A stretch of 64,000 bases of DNA from Ascochyta rabiei (Eukaryota; Ascomycota; Dothideomycetes; Pleosporales; Didymellaceae): positions 310,001 through 374,000 of the forward strand of contig NC_082420.1 in NCBI RefSeq assembly GCF_004011695.2, read 5' to 3'. The notes under the pieces were generated by a model. It was not told the DNA's origin and made no database searches. It worked only from the letters and a program-made list of their open reading frames with translations. Both the position numbers and the translations under genes were made by a program. Shown here piece by piece: positions 43,166 through 54,496 of this stretch (position 1 is its first letter; each line of letters opens with the position of its first letter).

Positions 43166-46100
43166 ATGGCTGCTAAAATGCCAAAATCCATAGCAAGTTC
43201 GAAACAAGCTAGAGTGCAGAAGATATGCACCCTGTGGACTCACGATGAGAACTTTTCGAGAGACGACGTCGTTTTCAACAGTGACAGGTTCCCCGAACTT
43301 CCGATCACGCCCGGCTCCTTGCTACAGATTGTAGCCGTCAACCCTGGCACAGCCGTACGAGACTTCTCATCGTCCACCAAGGTTCCACCACATGATTCAG
43401 CTCAAGCGAAAGCAGAGTCTGTATCTAAGGATGCTGCTGAGACTCAGTCGAGAAGAAGCCGTCGGGGTTCATTCTCAAAAACCATTGATGAAAACGGATC
43501 CATTGTCCCAGGCGGTCGCGATATCGATACAGAGAAAACGTACATCTTTGCTCCAAAGCCGCTGCCACACGATCTGAAACCAAAGCATACGAACTTGCAG
43601 ATTTCCATAGCGGAGAAGATTGCCAAAGTATTTGGCTTTCGCAATCGAATGCAGGTCATTATTACGGAGGTATGGGCCTTCGCGTCGACGTCGCATCGTT
43701 GGCTAATCTCAGCAGGCCGATGAAGCTAGACATGAAGCCCATCATGTTGAGCTTGTATTCCGTGATGAATACCTGGCGCGGGCGGACATGTGGCGCATGG
43801 CAATAGCAGAACTCAGCAGACGAACCGTCTATCGGGGCCAAAAGCTACTCTTCATGGGCACCATCAAAGCCACTGTGAAGCAGATCTACATAGATGGACA
43901 ATCCGTGCATTCTGGATACTTTTCGCCAACCACCAAGCCAATCTTCCGTAGCGAATCCGCTCGGTATGTCCTGTTCATCCAAATGTCCCGGGAGATGTGG
44001 GACTTCGACGCTGAGGGCGCTGGCGAAATTATGTTCAACAAGGTCGTCAGCGGATTTTTACCTGATTTGTTCAAAAGATGGCTGAAAATCAACGCGAAGC
44101 ATGTCGTGACGATCATTCTATTCACACGTATGCAATACGACGAAGATACCTTGGTTGATTGTTCAGACTACAAGACAAATCACAACGAAACGGATTCGAA
44201 CACGGACAATTATAGGGACTACTACCGAGTTGTTGTCAGTGACATGGCCAGTGGAGACTGGATCAAGATCCTACATCAGTTGAAAGTCGAATTTCGAACG
44301 TTTCTTCGCGAGGTATCGCTAGTGTCTAGATCAATGAATGGTGCACAAGACACAGGCAGCATTAGAAATGAAGTGCAGGATCCGGAGGTCAACACCATTA
44401 TAGCTGGCAAGCCATCGTCGGCAAGCCAGGGAAACATTCTGGAGGCTATAAACCTAGCGGCGGCACAATTTTCGAAAGACCACATCGATCGCGACCTGGT
44501 ACGGACTGGTATTTCGGTGGTTGTGATTACCCCGGGAACTGGCGTATTCGAGGTTGACTACAACATGCTGAAATTGACCACCGACACGTTGGTTGGATCT
44601 GGAATAGGCATTGACCTGGTGTGCTTGTCACCTATGCCTCTTCATTCAGTACCGCTGTTCAAATACCGGAATCCCTCGGTAATATCAGACTCGAAACCTA
44701 AACGTGACAATGACATGTACGAATCGGCGGGAGCTGCAAGCGAAGTCGACGAAAAGACCCCAAAACAGAACCGACCAAACTTTCGTTCTAAGCCCGAAAT
44801 AGGCCCTATCATCACATCAGCTGGTCATGACGGTCAGGTCACTCCGGCACTAGGATTGGACCACGACTGGAAGTTCGCAATGCCCTATTGGGTCGACGTT
44901 TCGTTTTGGTCTAGGCCAACTGACGACGTGCTTGAACTGACTAAAACAAGGACTGCACATAGAGTTGTGAAACGTTCTCACAGGAAACATCGAACCTTTT
45001 CTTTGAGGTGTCGTCTTTACGAATTGCAGATGATGGGCGTCATCGAGAACGAGCTTGGTGACATCTCGTTGCCCTATCTTGAGGAGGAACACAGTTACGA
45101 ACGCGCGTACCAAAAGGCCGGGACTCATGAATGCAGAGCTGAAGCCAGCCGAGCCGCTTTGAACGTCGCTGAAACTTCCACTGGATCATTTTCCTCTAGA
45201 GGCGATCGGGATTGTCTGGACTCGAGGAAGACTGCCTACAAAGCGTGGATGGACGATTATGATGTTGATATCTTCTTTCCTGCAAGCGGATCACCTTCCC
45301 AAAGATTGCAACCGAGTAGCGATGGAAAAAGGCAAAGCGAACTGGAGTCAAATTTATCCTCAGGACCGTCCAAAGAGTCCTTTCTGTCGACATCATTCCG
45401 CAGTATTCGGACAATAACAGGAAGAAACGCGCGGCCATCGCCGGATATGACTATGCATCAGGCTTCAAATTCCAGAACAAGGAGCACTCAAGAACCATCG
45501 CCTCGCAGTGGTTCTCACCGCTTTATAGAAAGCAGACATTCAGCCGCCCCGCGAGCGGATGTTGTGCGGAGACAGAAGTTTTATGGAAACATCACGATCG
45601 ACAACGCTCCTCCTAGACATAGTCGAAAGAGCTCTGGCGAGTCCCATGCTCCTCTCAAGTCAGTACACTCCACCCCGAACAAGACACCTACATCCAGCCA
45701 AGCGCAGTCTCCACTACGAAGAGCTGGCTTGCCTGCCACTCCGACCGCCGCTAGTCCAGCGCCAGTGAGAGAATCGCTAAAGCCTCGACCTTCGAACTGG
45801 TTCTTGAGACAAATAAGCTTCGGTGGGAAAGCTGCGCCTGTCAAACCGACTCTGGGAGACGCCACTACCGACATCTCGCAAGGCCAGGTCAAACCTGCCA
45901 TGCTCACCATCGAGAAGAGTCAAAAAGGCGCGATCGCTGAGAGACTGGCGAGCACCAGGCTGATTTCAACCGAGAAACCATCCCAACCAATTGCAATACG
46001 GTCATCATCTCGCGCCGGAATTTCATCTACTGGCTCGCCATCCCCGGACCAAAACGGTCGCTCTGTGGAAACCGTACGAGAACTGCGAACAGAACGCAGC

Positions 46101-49001
46101 GCGGGACCATCCCACCCAGGCTCCGTCAAAAAAGATCCAGGTTCCACATTTCTTCTCGCTGGAGGGCGGATCGTTGGCGACACGAAGCCAAATCTCGATG
46201 TCTCATCAAGTGTAGGAGGTAAAGACGCGCCAAAAACCCTGTCACCCACCAGTGCAATCGCACCGTGGGCAGTTTTGGTCAACCCATGCAATCCGAAGAA
46301 GAATGTTCTCAACGCCATGAATCAGTATCGTCGTTGGCATCATGTATTTCCGAGAACTCTACGGACTGGGACAATGAAATGGAGATCGCTGTGTTCGCCT
46401 GCGGCCGTGCCTCTGACGCACGAATGGTTCCCGACCGCAGAGCAGCTCTCATCAGAGTATAACGAAAGTCCGTACAAGATCACCCAGAGCGACGACGAAG
46501 AGCTACCAGAAGCTGCCAGAAGCCGAGAAACGCTCATACGAGAGCTCATCGCATTCCGCCTCTCGCACGGATTCCAGATCATCACCGGCTCGGCGGTTGC
46601 GGAGTTCTCCGGCAGACAGGAAAAGTCGCTGGCTGGTGTTCTGGCGCCGGGATACATGGCCTCGGAGGGAGACACGGTGTTCATGACTGTCGGCACAAGC
46701 ATCCATCAACTGGTGTGTGTCGCTAGCGGAGAGGTGGAGGTCAAGCGGTATCATCGAAAACCGACCACTGCATTGGAGTCTTCAGCGGGCGTCGATACGC
46801 CCTTCTCTTACCGACCGTATATTCGAACTGCGTTCGAGCCAACATACGAACCACGTGACATCACACTGCAGCCGCCCCGAAAGGAGTACAACTGGAACTT
46901 CATCGACACGTTCCTGGCCGGGTATCAAGAAGAGTTTTCAGATGTCTTACGATTTTGGAGGGCACGATTTGTTTTGATTCCAGTGGAGATTCCTTGCATG
47001 AACCGGCGTCCACTACCTATGCTTGCTGAGGATTCGGAAGAGGAGGTGAGGCTAGAGGGGATCAGGAAGTTGACGCAGCTGTGGCAAAGATACCGGTACT
47101 TTCCTCCCGAAGAGCGCTTCTCGCAAGGTGCGACATGTGCGAAGCAAAAGGATCCGAACCCTCTGGCCATTGAGTATCACACACGCGATCCTTCGGCTGT
47201 GGTAGCCGCTGGCCCGGTCAACACTCTCTTCAACCGTTCCGATGGCGAGCTTGCGGGCTCGACGGTCCCGGATGCGGACAAATATCATACTTCCAACATG
47301 GACCTCAAGAAGCTCGCCGAGGACCTACAAAGCGAGAGAGGGATACCGATGCTCGATCGGCGTTGGCACTGGAAGCTACACTACAACTGCTTCCTTGGGT
47401 TCGACCTCACCAATTGGCTGCTGAACAACTTCAAAGACGTGGACAGTCGTGAAGGTGCGGTCGATCTTGGCAATCAACTGATGGAGAGAGGCCTGTTTCA
47501 GCATGTGCAACGAAGGCACCCGTTCCGCGATGGCAACTTCTTCTTCCAGATCGCTGCCGAGTATCGAGCTCCAAGACCCGAATCGCGCGCAGGCTGGTTT
47601 GGGTTGCGCAAGGTGGACAAGTCTGTGCCCTCTACGCCACTGTTTGAGGGGCCACGAACCTCGCCACTTGCGGCCAAGGGAAGCATGTCTAGGCCGAGCA
47701 CGGCGGAGTCATCCTCTGGCGCTTCTGAATCGGCGAGGGAAGGCGAGAGGATACCGACGCGGGAGGGCGCTGCTGGGCGAAAGGTCACTTTGTCGCGCGC
47801 CATGCGCTATGATGTTGATCCAAGGAAGCGTTCTTACCGATCTGAGATCATCTCGCTACACTACGATCTAGTGCACAATCCGGATAACTGCTACCACATT
47901 CGCATCGACTGGATGAACGTTACAGCGAAGCTGATCGAGGACGCCATTGTCACGTGGGCTACCAGCGTTGAAAAGTATGGCCTCAAGCTGGTCGAGGTTC
48001 CCATTGCCGAGCTGGCGAAGATTACCGACTACCATCCGTTCCGATCGCCCTATCAGATCAAGCTCGCCATGCAGCCTCCACAGAACCAGACAGAGGCCAT
48101 GTGGGACTCGATGCACTTCTCAGCGCAGTATTCGCGCACGGACAAGTTTGCGTACCACAAAGCGTTGCTGCGCAAGCTCCACTTTGTACTGGACACAGAA
48201 GCTGCCAATGCGTTCCCTTCTGATGTGGAGGTGTCTTATTCCTGGGGCCGCCCTGATTACCAGTACACGCAATTCATCCACCGGACTGGTGGCTTGCTGG
48301 CCCAGATCAGCGAGGAGGGACACTTTCTCGTGCTCGCCAATCGTCTGGCGCACAATCGCGCCAAAGACATGAGCAGGATCCGACCTCTCGATCTGCACGA
48401 ACACAAGAAGGTGAGCACGGACGGTAGCCAGAGCAGCCGGCTCCCGTCGACAGCTGCCGTGGAGCGCGGCCATGCCCATCGCAGCCCCTTCTCCAGTCCG
48501 CTGGCAAGGCCGGTGCAGGACGCTAGCCTGCTGCACACGGCGTTGGAAAGACAGAGTGCAGCGGCGCACGCATCGCCCTTTGCGGTGGCGAGTCAGACGC
48601 CGGAGCAAGTCAAGGATGAGCTGGAAGCGTTCTGTTCTGACGCAGCCTTGCTTGCCCACTTCTACAGCGAGGCGTTCAAGCAGGCGCCGTCGCCGTCGCC
48701 ACGTATCCTTCCCGTTCTCGACAACAACATCCCCAGCTTGGGGCTACCGCCGGCGATTAGCATTCGCGAAGCCAGCCCTGGGAACGCAGGTTGGACACCT
48801 GGGGCTACTCTTGCGGGGAGGGGTGCGGCAGCGGAACGGATGGGTGGGGTCAGTGAGATGGGCTTTAGCACGACGAGCGGCGTAGCGGGAAGGAGACAAG
48901 GGAGTGAAGGGAGCGTGTCGACGCTAGGGAAGCGGGGGAGCATTACCGAGAGCTTGCCGAAGAGGCAGGACAGTCAGGGGAGTGCGGGGGGTGGAGCGTG
49001 A
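43166..49001 (+). CDS. IML1: IML1 (DEPDC5 homologue), SEACIT/GATOR1 subunit
   Basis: Two exons (43166-43669 and 43716-49001) encode 1,929 residues. The N-terminal IML1 domain is recognisable over roughly residues 15-430 (LWTHDENFSRDDVVFN; RNRMQVIITEADEARHEAHHVELVFRDEYLARADMWRM). A long Ser/Pro-rich disordered middle, a conserved central part, and a DEP domain at about residues 1385-1460 (WHWKLHYNCFLGFDLTNWLLNNF..GLFQHV) follow, then a conserved C-terminal portion and a low-complexity tail. Family knowledge: with Npr2 and Npr3 it forms the GAP for the Rag GTPase Gtr1 and represses TORC1 when amino acids are scarce, at the vacuole. Yeast Iml1 has about 1,580 residues; the surplus here is low-complexity. 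In-frame Met at 43178 is an alternative start. Confidence 0.95.
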
Positions 49002-49029
49002 TGGAAAGGCGTGTTGTAGGGTAAGACAG

Positions 49030-49318
49030 GAGGCTAGTTTGCTGTCTAGCCTCTATATAAGGAGGTTTCTCTTATTAGTCTATACAGTAGGCTAGTTTGC
49101 TGCCTGACCTCTGTATAAGGAGTTCTTTCTTGTTGTTGGACAGAAGAGGCTAGCTTGCTGCCTGGCCTCTGTATAAGGAGGTTTCTCTTATTAGTCCTTA
49201 CCATAGGCTGGTTTGCTGCTTAGCCTCTGTAGTAAGAGGTTCTTCTCATCAGTAGACAGAGTGGGCTAGCTTGCTGCCTGGCCTCTCTCTGCACAAGGAC
49301 TTTTCTCTTGTCGATGTG
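49030..49318. repeat. 58-bp tandem array with paired hairpins, five copies
   Basis: The word GGCT(A/G)G recurs at 49032, 49090, 49148, 49206 and 49264, an exact 58-bp period, starting 28 bp after the IML1 stop codon. Each copy can fold into hairpin A (GAGGCTAG, loop TTTGCTGT, CTAGCCTC in copy 1) and, for most copies, hairpin B (ATAAG..CTTAT in copies 1 and 3; ACAAG..CTTGT in copy 5). The copies are 70-90% alike. It probably lies in the IML1 3' UTR. Confidence 0.9.
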
Positions 49319-49975
49319 TTTTTACAGGAATCAAGCAGATTGGGTGCGGCTGCATGCAGTACGCCGCGGCACGTGGAGGTCAGCAGCCGTTGACGGAAGA
49401 TGGCAGCGCAGTTTAGTGGAAAGAGGCGTTGTCGGTGCATCTGCTGCCGTTTGTTAGCAAGCTGTTTGCGTGGCCGATGCTGGAGGCCAAGAGGCTAGGA
49501 GCCTGTTCTTGCTGTGCAGTCTGGCCCTTGGACTGACGTGGTTGGGCAGGCGGTGGGGTCCGGGGTATCCTGGTCTGATCTGCAATGCTGCAGTGCGGAC
49601 AGCGGACGTGTCAGGAGGCAGCGCGACCGTATCATGGAAGCAGAGCCAGCCACGCTGACCGATGACGGACGAGGATGAGGATGACAGATGGGAGCAGCCG
49701 TGGTCCCGCTGCTGTCGTCCGGCCGCCTCGTGCAGGAGTGCCAGTGCGTTGCCGTCGTATGGCGGCCTTGTGCAGGAGTGCAAGTGCGCTGCTACCTATC
49801 GTCGGCCGCCTCGTGCGTGTAGCGCTGGGAGGTGAGTGGGTGCCATGCTCACCGCTGTTTGTATAACTAAGCGGGATGCAGTTGGCCATCCATGCCCACC
49901 ACGCTCGAAGACGACCGACGCGCCTCTCTGCCTCTGGCTGCCTCTCGCTGCCTCTCTGCCTCCACTCTGCCTCCA

Positions 49976-50031
49976 CTCTGCCCTGCCCTGCCCTACCCTG
50001 CCCTGCCCTGCCCTGCCCTGCCCTGCGCCGA
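49976..50031. repeat. CCCTG pentanucleotide microsatellite
   Basis: About ten tandem copies of CCCTG with one CCCTA variant. The period of five argues against a coding role. Confidence 0.9.
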
Positions 50032-50231
50032 CTCAGACCCTCCAGTCCACCCAGTCCACCCAGTCCACCCAGTCCATCCAGTCCCTCCGGCCCCTCGGCA
50101 CGCGTCCAGCCGCCCGCTCTGCTACCCCACGCCACGCCTGCTCCTCCGCCATGTGTTGCCCGCGCTGCACACGGCACTCGGCTCGCTGCAGACACGCGCA
50201 ATCCAGCTTCACCTCGACTTCTCCCTGAACC

Positions 50232-50385
50232 AATCTCTCGACCTCGTCCTCGACCTTGACCTCTACCTCGACCTCGACCTCGTCCTCGTCCTCCCCCTCG
50301 ACCTCCCCCTCGACCTCCCCCTCGACCTCCCCCTCGACCTCCCCCTCGACCTCCCCCTCGACCTCCCCCTCGACCCCTCCGCGAA
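50232..50385. repeat. CTCGAC-rich array with seven 12-bp units before the FNIP start
   Basis: Begins as imperfect CGACCT hexamers, then becomes seven copies of the 12-bp unit CCCCCTCGACCT from about 50290 to 50380. It ends about 30 bp upstream of the start codon at 50417, so it lies in the 5' leader or core promoter. It is pyrimidine-rich on the coding strand. Confidence 0.9.
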
Positions 50386-50416
50386 CATGGAACACTGAGC
50401 TCGCCGCCCGCCAGAC

Positions 50417-53400
50417 ATGATCGGCCAGTTCTTCAACAGCCGCAAGGCCGCCCACTCCACCAACAGCCCCGTGCCGCTCGACTCGGCCACGGAAGAGTCG
50501 CACACGCGCCACCTGCTCTACCCCGACACCAGCACCCTCTTCCACCCCGACGGCCAGCCCTACCCGCTGCACGCCGCCCCCCTGACCCCGGGCAGCGGCC
50601 ACGACGGGCCGCTGCCCGAGATCGATCTCGACTTCCCGCGCGACGTGCGCATCATCATCGCCCAGGATGACTTTGCACACATGGCCAAGACGGTCCTGTT
50701 CGACTCCAAGCCCGCCCCGCCGCGCCCCGACTCGCCCTCGCCCTCGCTGCCACACGCCCGCCCACGAACCACCACCCCCACCACCGCCACTGCCACGGCC
50801 ACTGCCACGGCCACCACCCCCACCACGACATCAGCCCTCGGCGGAATACACGCCCGCCGCACCTCGCTCGCCGCCGAGCCGTCGACCCCCCGCTCGCCCA
50901 CGCTGACCACCTTCACCCGCACCCGCACCCGCGGCTCCTCCATCTCGTCCATGCCCCACATCGACGAGCATGCCCACCTCCACGCCCACGCCCACGCCCA
51001 CGCGCGCGCAAGAGAGTCGACCGACCTCGTCAACACCTGCCTCGATTGCATGTTCGGCAGCACAAGCATGACGTACCGCGGCAACTCCAATAAAATGCAC
51101 ATTGTGCCCCTCGACACAAAGCCCCTCGAGCCCACCGTGCTGGCCCCCAGCGTGCACGACGTGTCGGGCTCCCTGGGCCGCGCCGAGGGCTTTCGCAGGA
51201 GGAGCAACCTGGCCAAGTCCTTCACCCCCGCAAATCTGCCCACCCATCTCCCCCGCGCAGATGCGACCGAGAGCATGCCCAGGGAGCCCAAGCGTCGCAC
51301 CATCTTCATCACCCGCATGTTCTCTGTCCCCAGCCCAGACGACAGCGTCGACGTCCGCACGCCAACAAACCCCCCGACTGCCCAGCCTCCCGGCGGTGGC
51401 TTCCCCTTCCCTCCCGCCAATGCCAAAGCAGGCCCACAGAAGCCAGCGCACGTGAGCCAGCCCCGCAAGACGCCCATGTACGCCATCACCATCATCCTGC
51501 ACCTGCCGCTGGCCCACTCCGCCGCTCCTCGAACAGCTCCAAAGCCGCCCGGTCCTCTTTCCACCTCAGCGCCTGGCCAAGATTCGCTGGCCTCCTCGCT
51601 CGATTCAGACCGGCGCGCAGCGTGGGCCTTTTTCGACGCCAACGCCGGAGCTGACTCGCTGGCTTCGTCGGCGTGGAGCAGCCATGTCGATGACCGCGTC
51701 GATGTGGTGGGCCAGCACTGGGACGTCATCATGCGCGCCCTCACCACTCTGCAGCATGTGGTGCAAGAGCGCATCTCCGCCCATTACAAAGCCCCCGTCG
51801 CCATGTCGCCGCCTGATCAGCCCCAACACCGACGCGCGCCCTCTCGGGCCAGCCTTCGCGAAGCTCCTCCACTACTCAGCCGCAGGCCGCCTCTGCGACT
51901 CCAGCCCAATGCCCTCATGATGGACAAGGAAATACAAACCGCGGCCGAGTTGACAGGCAACCGAGTCGTCAGTGGTATGCGCATCCCTCGTGTCATGACT
52001 GGCCAAGGAAAGTGGGGCGTCTGGCGTGAAGAAGCAAGGTGGCTCGGACGATGGGCTGGCCGCCGTGAACAGAACTTCTTCTTCTTCAACCTGCTTACCG
52101 CTTTCCTTGGAAACCACACCGAATGGCTCAGCATCCTCGGCCCCAAGTGGGCCCGCAGGCGTCACAAGGAACAGCAAAAAGCGACCGTCGGGGAGAACAT
52201 TGTCATCTCCAATCGTACCATCATAGTGTCTCCAGACAAGATGGCCGCGCGAAGGCTGATCTTTCTTCTTGCTGCTTTCCTGCCTCCCAACTCCCCCATC
52301 ATGGGCGATGCTATCAACACAGGGCGTCCGGGCACATCTGCTTCGCTACGGGCCTACTCGCAATCTCCACCAACCAACATGCCCCCGTCAAGAAAGCAGT
52401 CGCTGCGGCGACAGATCAACAGACGACCACGAGACCAGCAAAGCGTGAGCAACATAAGACTTCAGCCGCCGACCTCCAACAAGGGCACTACCGCCTCTGC
52501 TGAGCCTTCGCATCAGCGTTCTGTGTCTGCGGTCGTCGACGCTTCTGATTTGATGAAGCCACCCACCCATTCCCGGAGATCCTCGAGCCACTCCATACGC
52601 ACAAGCCTCGTACTTCCTTCCATGTCAGAGGGCACCGTCTCTGGCAAAAACACCGTCATCTCGCCATCAACGGCTGCACCTCAAAGTACCATACCTATTG
52701 CACACTTCACCCTACCCAGGACCAGAATGGGCGGACCTACGCCTGACTATCGGCCAGCGAGCAGCGATAGCTTGGCATCCACGAATTTGATCAACACGCT
52801 GCAAAGAAGTGGTACTGGGCAGACTAGCCTTGGTAGCAATGAATCAAGCAATCAAAGCCGTTGGAGTGGCTTCATGAACTTCTGGAGTGGAGGGAGGCGC
52901 GATTCTTCAACAGATGGCAGTAGTTACCTTCAGACGACTGATGACGGCGTGGGCTTCCGTGGGCAAGAACGACCCCGGTCACAGCTCGAACAGATGGTAC
53001 AAGAACTCTCCATGGAGGACGACATCTTCGAACAAGGCGAAGCCTACGACACGCCGGGGACAAGTGCCAACTCGACAACAAAGATTTCATCCGACGCCTA
53101 TCCAATCAACACATCGAGCGGCGTTCCCGCCTCAGCAGCACGACCCATCCCCGAGCGCCCAAAGACGTTCGACTCGCAACTCAAACTTTCCGTCAACGAG
53201 AAAGATGGAGTTATAGACGTGGACATCGCCCTGCCCGACTTTGATTCTCCTTTGCAATCACCTCTCTTTGGTGGCGCAGGCTCGGTAGGAAGCCAACACG
53301 GCTCGAGCTTCGGTGAATCCTCCATATTATCGATGCCCCATCACGAGCCTGAACAGCCTGTCAATGCAGCAGGATGGCTCTCTCAGTTCCATCCGGATTT

Positions 53401-54133
53401 CGCCATCCAAGCTATCAAGCCGTACGCCTCGCTCGAGCGAGACATCAAACGCGCCATGTCTGCCGAGCCAACACCCATCACCTCTGCCACAACACCGAGC
53501 GTCGAGACGGGTCCCTTGGAGCGCTGGATCGATGTGTGCTCTGCCCTGGTCGCAGACACGCGGTCATTCTCTATCAAGCGACTCAGTCTTCGCCGCCTAG
53601 TCAGGCTCATTCCTGCGCCAATGTACCAGCCTACTGCTTTGACGCCGGGCGTGGCAGGCATGCCGCCCGGCCGCTCCCAGTACGGGAACCCGTACACCAG
53701 TTCTTCTGTCGCACCCATGCCGACGGAGATTCATCTCGCGGAGAAATTCGACGAAGAAGCCATCATGGACTTTGACGCTGTGCTTATCGAAGGCATCGAT
53801 CGTGTCCTAGCACGGTCAGGGGACGTGACGCGCAACAGCTCTGCTCAATCATCGCGGAGCAGTTCAAGGCGCGGCAGGAGAAACACACGCGCTGACTCGG
53901 ATGTGACCACGGCAGCAGCGCATGTGGAGGTGCCACAGACGGATTGTAAGGGTGTCATCTTCGATGCGCTGGAGACGGTCGTCAAGAATGTCACCGCTGA
54001 GCGGACCGGCTTGGGAAAAGCGGCGGCGGAAGAGGGGGACGAGAGGAAGAATACAAGGACGACCAACCAGAGAACCTACACGGACTCCTCGCTCAAAGAA
54101 GGTGTCAGGAGATGGTTGTCCGAGGTGGAGTGA
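50417..54133 (+). CDS. Folliculin-interacting protein (FNIP/LST4) homologue
   Basis: A single exon of 1,238 residues. FNIP N-terminal (longin-type) features are visible: VRIIIAQDDFAHMAKTVLFDSK at about 77-98, LDCMFGSTSMTYRGNSNKMHI at about 209-229, TRMFS near 300, and MYAITIILHLPL near 355, the strand pattern of the longin fold. The DENN-like part includes GQHWDVIMRALTTLQHVV and WARRRHKEQQ..NIVISNRTIIVSPDKMAARRLIFLLAAFLPP at about 580-625. The remainder is long Ser/Pro-rich disordered sequence. Family knowledge: FNIP pairs with folliculin (Lst4 with Lst7 in yeast) as a GAP for the RagC/Gtr2 GTPase upstream of TORC1 at the vacuole. I base the assignment on recalled motif order; the family is fast evolving. 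Confidence 0.82.
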   Translation: MIGQFFNSRKAAHSTNSPVPLDSATEESHTRHLLYPDTSTLFHPDGQPYPLHAAPLTPGSGHDGPLPEIDLDFPRDVRIIIAQDDFAHMAKTVLFDSKPAPPRPDSPSPSLPHARPRTTTPTTATATATATATTPTTTSALGGIHARRTSLAAEPSTPRSPTLTTFTRTRTRGSSISSMPHIDEHAHLHAHAHAHARARESTDLVNTCLDCMFGSTSMTYRGNSNKMHIVPLDTKPLEPTVLAPSVHDVSGSLGRAEGFRRRSNLAKSFTPANLPTHLPRADATESMPREPKRRTIFITRMFSVPSPDDSVDVRTPTNPPTAQPPGGGFPFPPANAKAGPQKPAHVSQPRKTPMYAITIILHLPLAHSAAPRTAPKPPGPLSTSAPGQDSLASSLDSDRRAAWAFFDANAGADSLASSAWSSHVDDRVDVVGQHWDVIMRALTTLQHVVQERISAHYKAPVAMSPPDQPQHRRAPSRASLREAPPLLSRRPPLRLQPNALMMDKEIQTAAELTGNRVVSGMRIPRVMTGQGKWGVWREEARWLGRWAGRREQNFFFFNLLTAFLGNHTEWLSILGPKWARRRHKEQQKATVGENIVISNRTIIVSPDKMAARRLIFLLAAFLPPNSPIMGDAINTGRPGTSASLRAYSQSPPTNMPPSRKQSLRRQINRRPRDQQSVSNIRLQPPTSNKGTTASAEPSHQRSVSAVVDASDLMKPPTHSRRSSSHSIRTSLVLPSMSEGTVSGKNTVISPSTAAPQSTIPIAHFTLPRTRMGGPTPDYRPASSDSLASTNLINTLQRSGTGQTSLGSNESSNQSRWSGFMNFWSGGRRDSSTDGSSYLQTTDDGVGFRGQERPRSQLEQMVQELSMEDDIFEQGEAYDTPGTSANSTTKISSDAYPINTSSGVPASAARPIPERPKTFDSQLKLSVNEKDGVIDVDIALPDFDSPLQSPLFGGAGSVGSQHGSSFGESSILSMPHHEPEQPVNAAGWLSQFHPDFAIQAIKPYASLERDIKRAMSAEPTPITSATTPSVETGPLERWIDVCSALVADTRSFSIKRLSLRRLVRLIPAPMYQPTALTPGVAGMPPGRSQYGNPYTSSSVAPMPTEIHLAEKFDEEAIMDFDAVLIEGIDRVLARSGDVTRNSSAQSSRSSSRRGRRNTRADSDVTTAAAHVEVPQTDCKGVIFDALETVVKNVTAERTGLGKAAAEEGDERKNTRTTNQRTYTDSSLKEGVRRWLSEVE

Positions 54134-54496
54134 AGTTCCCGTGGCGGTAGAAAGAGGTGGAATCGCGTTGGTGTACGAGTACCTTTTTGCTTTTTTCCTG
54201 CGATTTAGCGATTTCCCTTTTTCTCAGGTGGTCTTGAAGGAGGATACACCGAATGGCAACCATCTAGAGTGTCTGTTGCTGTAGTTTTCGTACTCCATGA
54301 GCGCATCTAGACCCCAAATAATGCACACCCACCCATCACAGTCTGCAAGCTCGTCGTCCACTTGGGCACACATGGACATGTGATCTTCAGCAAGAGGGCT
54401 AACCTCACTGTCATTCATTCATCGGCCGTGAGAGACGAGATAGAACCGCTATCGATCTTTCATTCGCCCTCTACGCTCCGTTTACCACTCACTCAC
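54134..54496. other. Convergent intergenic space
   Basis: The FNIP-homologue and glutathione transferase genes converge here, leaving 363 bp of presumed 3' UTR. I see nothing else. Confidence 0.45.

Larger units (their letters stand above)
49319..50416. other. IML1-FNIP intergenic region with microsatellites
   Basis: No gene is supported, although several long GC-rich frames cross it. It contains an imperfect repeat of CGGCCGCCTCGTGCAGGAGTG words (49717-49825), a CCCTG array and a 12-bp array listed separately, and a CCAGTCCAC run at 50041-50080. The right half is the FNIP promoter/5' leader. Confidence 0.5.

Noticed and set aside
42424..43176. 250-codon plus-strand frame across the ALG2 5' end and shared promoter
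   Set aside because: It overlaps ALG2 exons antisense and crosses its intron; no domain character.
50560..51774. 404-codon minus-strand frame inside the FNIP homologue
   Set aside because: Antisense to a GC-rich, low-complexity part of the coding exon and without recognisable domains.
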